Source: Streptomyces sp. 8L (GTDB lineage Bacteria > Actinomycetota > Actinomycetes > Streptomycetales > Streptomycetaceae). From it: a stretch of DNA of 55,031 bases. How positions within the stretch are numbered: the first letter of the stretch is position 1; each line of letters opens with the position of its first letter. The DNA lies in contig NZ_JAIUKE010000015.1 of assembly GCF_020176795.1 (NCBI RefSeq), positions 1-55,031 on the forward strand, read 5' to 3'. Below are positions 50,842 through 55,031 of the stretch, piece by piece. Both the position numbers and the translations under genes were made by a program. The notes beneath the pieces were generated by a model. That model saw nothing but the letters and a program-made list of their open reading frames with translations. It was not told the origin of the DNA and searched no databases.

Positions 50842-51680
50842 GTGGCTCGACTGAAGCCGTGGGATGTCGATGCCGGACTGTGGGCAGCGATCGAGCCGTT
50901 ACTGCCCAAGGTTGAGCGTCGTGTCCGGTATCCCGGGCGAAAGCGGCATCCGGACCGGCTGGTGTTCCAGGGCGTCCTGTTCGTGCTGCACACCGGGATC
51001 GCCTGGGAGCACCTGCCGCAGGAGCTCGGCTTCGGCTCGGGAATGACGTGCTGGCGGCGCCTGGCTGAGTGGACCGAGGCGGGAGTGTGGCCCCCGCTGC
51101 ACCAAGTGCTCCTGGCCAAGGTGCGCAGCGCGAACGCGCTGGACTTCTCCCGGGCAGCAGTCGACGGCTCCCACATACGGGCGTTAAAGGGGGAGCCAAG
51201 ACCGGACGAAGCCCTGTTGACCGGGGCAGAACCGGCAGCAAGCACCACCTGATCACCGACACCACCGGCATCCCGCTCGCCGCCGCCCTGACCGGCGGCA
51301 ACCGCAACGACGTCACCCAGCTGATCCCGCTCTTCCAGGCGGTGCCACCGGTGCGGGGCAAACGCGGCCGCCCCCGGCGCCGCCCGGACATCGTGCTGGG
51401 CGACCGCTGCTACGACCACGACAAGTACCGCCGACTGGTCTGGGATCTCGGCGTGAAGCCGGTGATCGCCCGCCGCGGCACCGAGCACGGCTCCGGCCTG
51501 GGCACCCAACGCTGGGTCGTCGAGCGTGCCTTCGCCCACCTGCACTGGTTCCGTCACCTGCGCATCCGCTGGGAGATCCGCGACGACACCACGAAGCCTT
51601 CCTCACCCTCGGATGCGCACTCCTGTGTTGGCGACGCCTACGGGGGCTGTCCAGGAACGAGCGGGAGAGCCCACATGCCG
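50842..51680 (+). pseudogene. IS5-family (IS427-like) transposase read by -1 frameshifting, 3' end damaged
   Basis: GTG 50842 follows a G-rich GGGGGTG. First frame: PWDVDAGLWAAIEPLLP, then PDRLVFQGVLFVLHTGIAWE, ending ALDFSRAAVDGSHIRALKG (first DDE Asp in AVDGSH). At 51186-51192 lies the slippery heptamer A-AAG-GGG, in frame, and the -1 frame continues GGAKTGRSPVDRGRTGSKHH with LIPLFQAV, VLGDRCYDHDKYR (second Asp) and WVVERAFAHLHWFRHLRIRW (Glu). So programmed -1 frameshifting would make the full enzyme. Near 51594 the expected WEIRDDIHEAFLTLG appears broken (DDTTKPSS), while AFLTLGCALLCWRRLRGL continues in another frame, which suggests one lost base. Activity is therefore doubtful. Confidence 0.75.
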
Positions 51681-51686
51681 GGAGGG

Positions 51687-53390
51687 TTACTGACGGCTGA
51701 TAGTCCGGGTGATGCCGGTAATGACGGTGGTGGCCAGGACCCAGCCCAGGGAAATCAGCAGATACGACAGCCACTGGTACCAGCTCTGCGGCTGGAACGC
51801 CGTCTCCTGCCCGAAGTCGACGACTGGCAGCAGCAGGTCGAGCGAGTAGACGAGCGGATGGAATGCGGGGCCTTCCCCGGGCTTGGACGGCGCGGGATGG
51901 TGCAGCCAGAACGCGCAAGAGCCGACGAGCAGCAGGGCGAGCAGCCAGCCGGCAGCGCGTATCGGGCGGAAGCCGTAGCCGACGGTGACGTCCTGTATGT
52001 ATCCCCAGATCCTGGCGTATCCAGGCTGTGTGGAACGATGGTGGCGGTGCTTGGCCAGGCGGACGGTGCGGGCCGCTGCGTCGTCTCCCACTCTCTGGTA
52101 GGCGGCGGCGAGTTGCTCGTAGGAGTGGGGAACGTATCCGTCTCCATCGCGTTTCAGGGGCGCCAGGCGCTGCCCGGGTTCAAGACTCGGGGACAGGGTC
52201 TGGTAGGTGAGTCCGTCCAGATACACCTTCGCGGGAAACGTCTCGGGTTCGGCGTGGACGGTGGTGAAAGTGGAACTTCGAAGGGAGAGGTGGCCCGCGG
52301 CCAGGTCGGTCCCGTCGAGCCAGAGCTGTGCGGCCGTGCAGCCGCTGGCCAGCAGGGCCGCCCCATCGGGATGGGACAGGCGGGCGCGGGTCAGGACCAG
52401 GGCTCCTGTGATGTTCGCGCCCCTGGTCTTGACCTGCCCCTGGGTCTGCAGACCGGTCGCCGCTACCTCGGCGCCGAGCGTGACACCACCGAGCCGCAAG
52501 GCCGCGTGCCCTGGGTTGGCGATCCGGGCCCTCTCCACGTTGAGCCGTCCGCCGATCCGGGAACGGGTGAAGCGCACCTCGCCCTTGGCACGCAGGCCGT
52601 TGCAGAGTACGTCCAGGTCGACGGTCATCACGGCGGCAGCGAGGGCCTCGGCACCGGGGTGCACCAGGTGGGAGCCCTCCAGGTCGAGGGTGCCGCCCAC
52701 GCGCAGGCCGGTCAGCAGGACCGTGCCCCGCGCAGTGAGGTCTTTGCCGACGACTCCGCGGCCGACACTGGCGTTGACCGCACTCAGGGACGCCTCCTCA
52801 CCCCCGTCCAGCTGCGCGGCCTCGACCACCAAGGCCCCGTCAATGCGCGCACCGTCCAGATGTATCGGGCCTGTCGTTCTCGCCCGGTCCAGGAATAGGC
52901 TGCTGGTGACCTGCGCACTGGTGAGTACAACGGGGCCGGTGAGGTGGCAGCCGGTCAGGCGCAGTGCCCCGTCCGAACGGACATCACTCGCGTGCAGCCC
53001 CGGCAGGCAGGACCGGCTGAAATCCAGCTGCCGTGTACGGGCTTCATACAGATCTGGGGCCTGCTCGAAGGAGCAGCCCAGCAGCCGGACAGGACCGGTG
53101 AGAGTTCCGTATGCCAAGTCCAACCGCCCGACGATACGCGCCCCCGCAAGCCACAAGCCTTCGCTCGCCCCCTCGGCCGAGGCGCCGCGGAGCAGAAGCG
53201 CGCGAAGTACCTGGCCGCGTACCGCGCGGTCCGGCCCTCGCACCTCCCAGCCTGCCGCGTCTTCGTCTTCGCTCTCGCGCAAGTCGACCGCTGCACCATC
53301 CGGAAAGGCATGCCACACCCGTTGCTCAACGATCGTCAGGTCACTGATCTCCACCACCGCACGATCTCGGCACCCTTGCTCCTGCGTCAA
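51687..53390 (-). CDS. Membrane-anchored beta-helix (pentapeptide-like) repeat protein, passenger of the IS element
   Basis: 567 residues; ATG 53388-53390. The first ~420 residues are repeats with a five-residue period typical of beta-helices (LWLAGARIVGRLDLAYGTLT, GPVVLTSAQVTSSLFLDRAR, LRVGGTLDLEGS). Three hydrophobic stretches at the C-terminus follow: GWLLALLLVGSCAFWLHHPA, LVYSLDLLLPVVDFG and LISLGWVLATTVITGITRTI. Such proteins in Streptomyces are often labelled membrane-associated oxidoreductase, without a visible redox site. The start codon is 45 bases from the right inverted repeat of the IS element, and the stop is within a few bases of the transposase end. Function unknown. Confidence 0.8.
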   Translation of the reverse strand: MTQEQGCRDRAVVEISDLTIVEQRVWHAFPDGAAVDLRESEDEDAAGWEVRGPDRAVRGQVLRALLLRGASAEGASEGLWLAGARIVGRLDLAYGTLTGPVRLLGCSFEQAPDLYEARTRQLDFSRSCLPGLHASDVRSDGALRLTGCHLTGPVVLTSAQVTSSLFLDRARTTGPIHLDGARIDGALVVEAAQLDGGEEASLSAVNASVGRGVVGKDLTARGTVLLTGLRVGGTLDLEGSHLVHPGAEALAAAVMTVDLDVLCNGLRAKGEVRFTRSRIGGRLNVERARIANPGHAALRLGGVTLGAEVAATGLQTQGQVKTRGANITGALVLTRARLSHPDGAALLASGCTAAQLWLDGTDLAAGHLSLRSSTFTTVHAEPETFPAKVYLDGLTYQTLSPSLEPGQRLAPLKRDGDGYVPHSYEQLAAAYQRVGDDAAARTVRLAKHRHHRSTQPGYARIWGYIQDVTVGYGFRPIRAAGWLLALLLVGSCAFWLHHPAPSKPGEGPAFHPLVYSLDLLLPVVDFGQETAFQPQSWYQWLSYLLISLGWVLATTVITGITRTISRQ

Positions 53391-53461
53391 CTACACGAGC
53401 GAGGAGGTACGCGACGCGCGGAACGACTGTTCCGCATTTCGTTAGGGCTCTAAGCGCGAGA

Positions 53462-53510
53462 AGGCGGGCACCCGCCTCGTACGTAAGACCGGGAGGGCGG
53501 GCGCCCGCCC
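53462..53510. terminator. Two adjacent hairpins outside the IS element
   Basis: AGGCGGG-CA-CCCGCCT-type stem at 53462-53477 and a perfect 16-base palindrome GGGCGGGCGCCCGCCC at 53495-53510. They may stop transcription from the gene at 53.6-54.0 kb running left. Confidence 0.5.
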
Positions 53511-53592
53511 CGCGCCCTCAGAGGGCACGCCGCGCCGCGGGCTCCGCCTCGGTACCGGACGGGCAGACGGACAACGCCCGAGCCGTCAACGC

Positions 53593-54018
53593 TCAGCCCG
53601 GAGGCGGGCGTCCTATTGGTCCCGCATTGCGCAGGCTCACCGCTCCCGTCGCGAACAGCACGGCGCCCACGCCCGACAGCGGTGCGGCGAGCACCAGCGC
53701 CGTCACGGGCTGCGGCCAGTTTCGGTCCGTCGCACAACGCTCCGCGCGGTCGTGTCCGTCGGTGTTGAATTCTCCGTAGAGCGCGTCTCGATCGGCGAAC
53801 ACCGGCGCGGAGCAGCCCACTTTCCCCCAGGACGAGGTGTAGGGCACGAAGACCTGCCACGCCGCGTACACCCAGAGCAGGCCCGCGACGACCAGTAGCC
53901 CCGCCCTCAGGCCCGCAGCCGCCCGGCCCGTTCCCTGAAGTCCCGCTCCAGCGCTGCCGGATGCATCGCTCTCCCTCTGTAGGACGCGCGTCGGCACGTC
54001 AGCCGGGACTACAACCAT
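53593..54018 (-). CDS. Small two-helix membrane protein
   Basis: 141 residues from ATG 54016-54018 (MVVVPADVPTRVLQRESD); the frame is open further upstream, but that part overlaps the hydrolase's downstream sequence and has no ribosome site. Helices: LLVVAGLLWVYAAWQVFVPY (about 53-72) and ALVLAAPLSGVGAVLFATGA (about 107-126), with an extracellular loop containing two Cys (GCSAPVF, ERCATDR). Looks like a typical uncharacterised actinobacterial membrane protein. Family unknown. Confidence 0.6.
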   Translation of the reverse strand: MVVVPADVPTRVLQRESDASGSAGAGLQGTGRAAAGLRAGLLVVAGLLWVYAAWQVFVPYTSSWGKVGCSAPVFADRDALYGEFNTDGHDRAERCATDRNWPQPVTALVLAAPLSGVGAVLFATGAVSLRNAGPIGRPPPG

Positions 54019-54145
54019 GCCGGTCGGGCCTCGCGACACGGCATGCCCGCGTACGGTGGGGGCCTCCGGCAGCCACTTCCCGTAGGTCAGCAGGCGTGAG
54101 GGTTCCGTACGCCTTCGCACGTGCGGGTCCGTCCTCGTGGTGCGC

Positions 54146-54956
54146 TCACACCGACGTGGCGGGGAGCGCGGCAAGGAATTCGCGTACATGACGCAGCCAG
54201 GTCGCCCGGTCCGCCGGGCTCGGGACATGGGCGCCGCCGGGCAGTTCGATCAGCTGGGTACCCGGGATGCCGGCCGCCAGACGGTACGAGCTCTCGGGCA
54301 GCACCAGTCGGTCGCCGGTCGGCGCCACCACCAGGGTGGGCGCGGACACCTGCGCCAGGTCGGCCCGGACGTCCACGCGCGACACCAGGTCGAAGTGGTC
54401 CAGCATGCCCGGTGGGATCGCGGTGAGGGTCTGGGCGACCGGTCCGTCGAGGTCAGCAGGTTCGAGGTCCGCCAGGTCCGCCGGGGACATGCAGGACAGC
54501 AGGGCGAGCCGTGCCACGTCCTCCCACTGCCCCGCAGCCGCAAGGGACTTGATCAGCCGGGCGGCGAGCGCCAGGACGGGATCGGCGGCAGCGAAGCCGG
54601 CAGTGAGGACGAGGGCCCGGACACGGCCGGGGTGCCGTGTGACGATCCGGACGGCCACAGCACTACCGAGGGACTCCCCCCAGGACAGCGAACGAGTCCT
54701 GGCCGGCCGCTACGGCAGCCGCGACCAAGCGGTCGGCGAGGTCGTCCAGATCGAGGGGCTCGGTGGCCACGGCAGAACCACCGGCACCGGGGTAGTGCGG
54801 ACCCACGAGGGTGTGGTCCTTGGCGAGGTCGTCGAGGACGAGGCCGAAGTTTCCCTCGATGCCGCCGCCGGCGCCGTGTGCGAGCGGGAGTGCGGGTCCG
54901 CGCCCCCGCACGAGAACATCGAGGCGAGAGGCGGAGAGCGCGTGATCAGTGGTCAT
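54146..54956 (-). pseudogene. Alpha/beta hydrolase, frameshifted at the nucleophile
   Basis: The first part (MTTDHALSASRLDVLVRG, then HGAGGGIEGNFG, GPHYPGAGGSA) runs to FAVLGG. It then hits a stop because a six-C run (54676-54681) holds one base too many. Removing one base restores GESLGSAVAV, the nucleophile elbow with Ser, then GRVRALVLTAGFAAADP, a lid region, VSAPTLVVAPTGDRLV (Asp) and ELPGGAHVPS (His). So all triad residues exist but in two frames; the break is right before the active-site Ser. Either a pseudogene or a homopolymer sequencing error. The family hydrolyses esters or lactones; a MerR-type promoter drives it. Confidence 0.75.
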
Positions 54957-54964
54957 GCCGCTGA

Positions 54965-54995
54965 CGCTAAACTCCGACATCAATGTCAGAGTCAA
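54965..54995 (-). promoter_or_regulatory. MerR-type promoter of the hydrolase gene
   Basis: On the minus strand TTGACT (54990-54995) and TTAGCG (54965-54970) are 19 bases apart, the over-long spacing of MerR-activated promoters. Between them is a dyad, ACTCCGACAT-CA-ATGTCAGAGT (54971-54992), with 9 of 10 arms matching. The start codon at 54956 lies about ten bases beyond, so the mRNA may be leaderless. No MerR gene is within the window; it may lie just right of 55,031. Confidence 0.65.
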
Positions 54996-55031
54996 GTCGC
55001 GGCACGGGCAGGGGGACCAGGAAGGGGGCGG

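Larger units (their letters stand above)
50775..53451. mobile_element. IS5-family element apparently carrying a passenger gene between its inverted repeats
   Basis: Left end 50775-50791 and the inverse of 53435-53451 share CCCTAACGAAATG perfectly (13 bases: 50779-50791 with 53435-53447), with AGAA/AGAG next to it. The transposase gene starts about 50 bases inside the left end. A usual element would close soon after the transposase, near 51.7 kb, but no repeat is found there. Instead the partner repeat lies 2.65 kb away, just beyond a convergent membrane-repeat gene. So the element either picked up a passenger gene or two ends of different copies are in inverse array. No target duplication can be identified with certainty. 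Confidence 0.5.

Overview
The window is high-GC actinomycete DNA. Codon use, long antisense open frames, GTG/TTG starts, LAL/LuxR, HxlR, HelR, DUF6461 and LamG/Rhs genes all point to Streptomyces or a close relative. Base 1 looks like the end of a linear replicon. The first ~170 bases are a run of short perfect palindromes, and six of them would give C(GNA)G triloops on the bottom strand, the strand whose 3' end is the overhang at a left telomere. The palindromes differ from the archetypal Streptomyces telomere as I remember it, so this is probably a non-archetypal chromosome or linear-plasmid end.

Layout. (1) 1-10 kb, terminal arm: telomere palindromes, a C/A-rich leader, and many gene relics (DUF7178-like, archetypal-type tpg, DnaB-like helicase, cadI/arsR/acr3 arsenic genes, helicase-associated domain, IstB, DUF6207). 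Among them are intact genes: an Mrr-like membrane nuclease, a DUF6461 protein beside a 5'-truncated NucA/NucB nuclease, and at 6.2-8.3 kb a translationally coupled pair encoding a Tap-like protein and a putative terminal protein. This pair is the best candidate for the machinery that replicates the telomere at base 1. (2) 10.2-24.4 kb, polymorphic-toxin region: an orphan toxin tip with an immunity-like gene, a beheaded FG-GAP secreted protein, an Imm10-like gene, a 2350-residue Rhs protein with a Hint pretoxin domain and a deaminase-like toxin tip, and its LamG/DNRLRE partner. (3) 25.8-38.9 kb: secreted protein, DEAD-box helicase, degenerate thioredoxin-like protein, GH43 glycosidase, LAL regulator, MBL hydrolase, TetR/MFS/SDR cluster and a P-loop phosphotransferase-like protein. 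(4) 39-47 kb: transposase debris, an AKR/HxlR divergent pair, a second SDR, and HelR flanked by two alkylguanine-DNA methyltransferase genes. (5) 47-55 kb: pentapeptide-repeat protein, a LysR/dialkylglycine-decarboxylase-like divergent pair, an IS5-family element whose right inverted repeat lies beyond a passenger gene, and a frameshifted alpha/beta hydrolase behind a MerR-type promoter.

The most interesting system is the telomere plus the Tap-like/terminal-protein operon. The Tap-like protein carries residues arranged like motifs A, B and C of a family-B DNA polymerase palm, which would fit protein-primed end replication. The second is the IS5-type element that seems to carry a membrane-anchored repeat protein between its ends. 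Family assignments are from memory of motifs; no database search was run.
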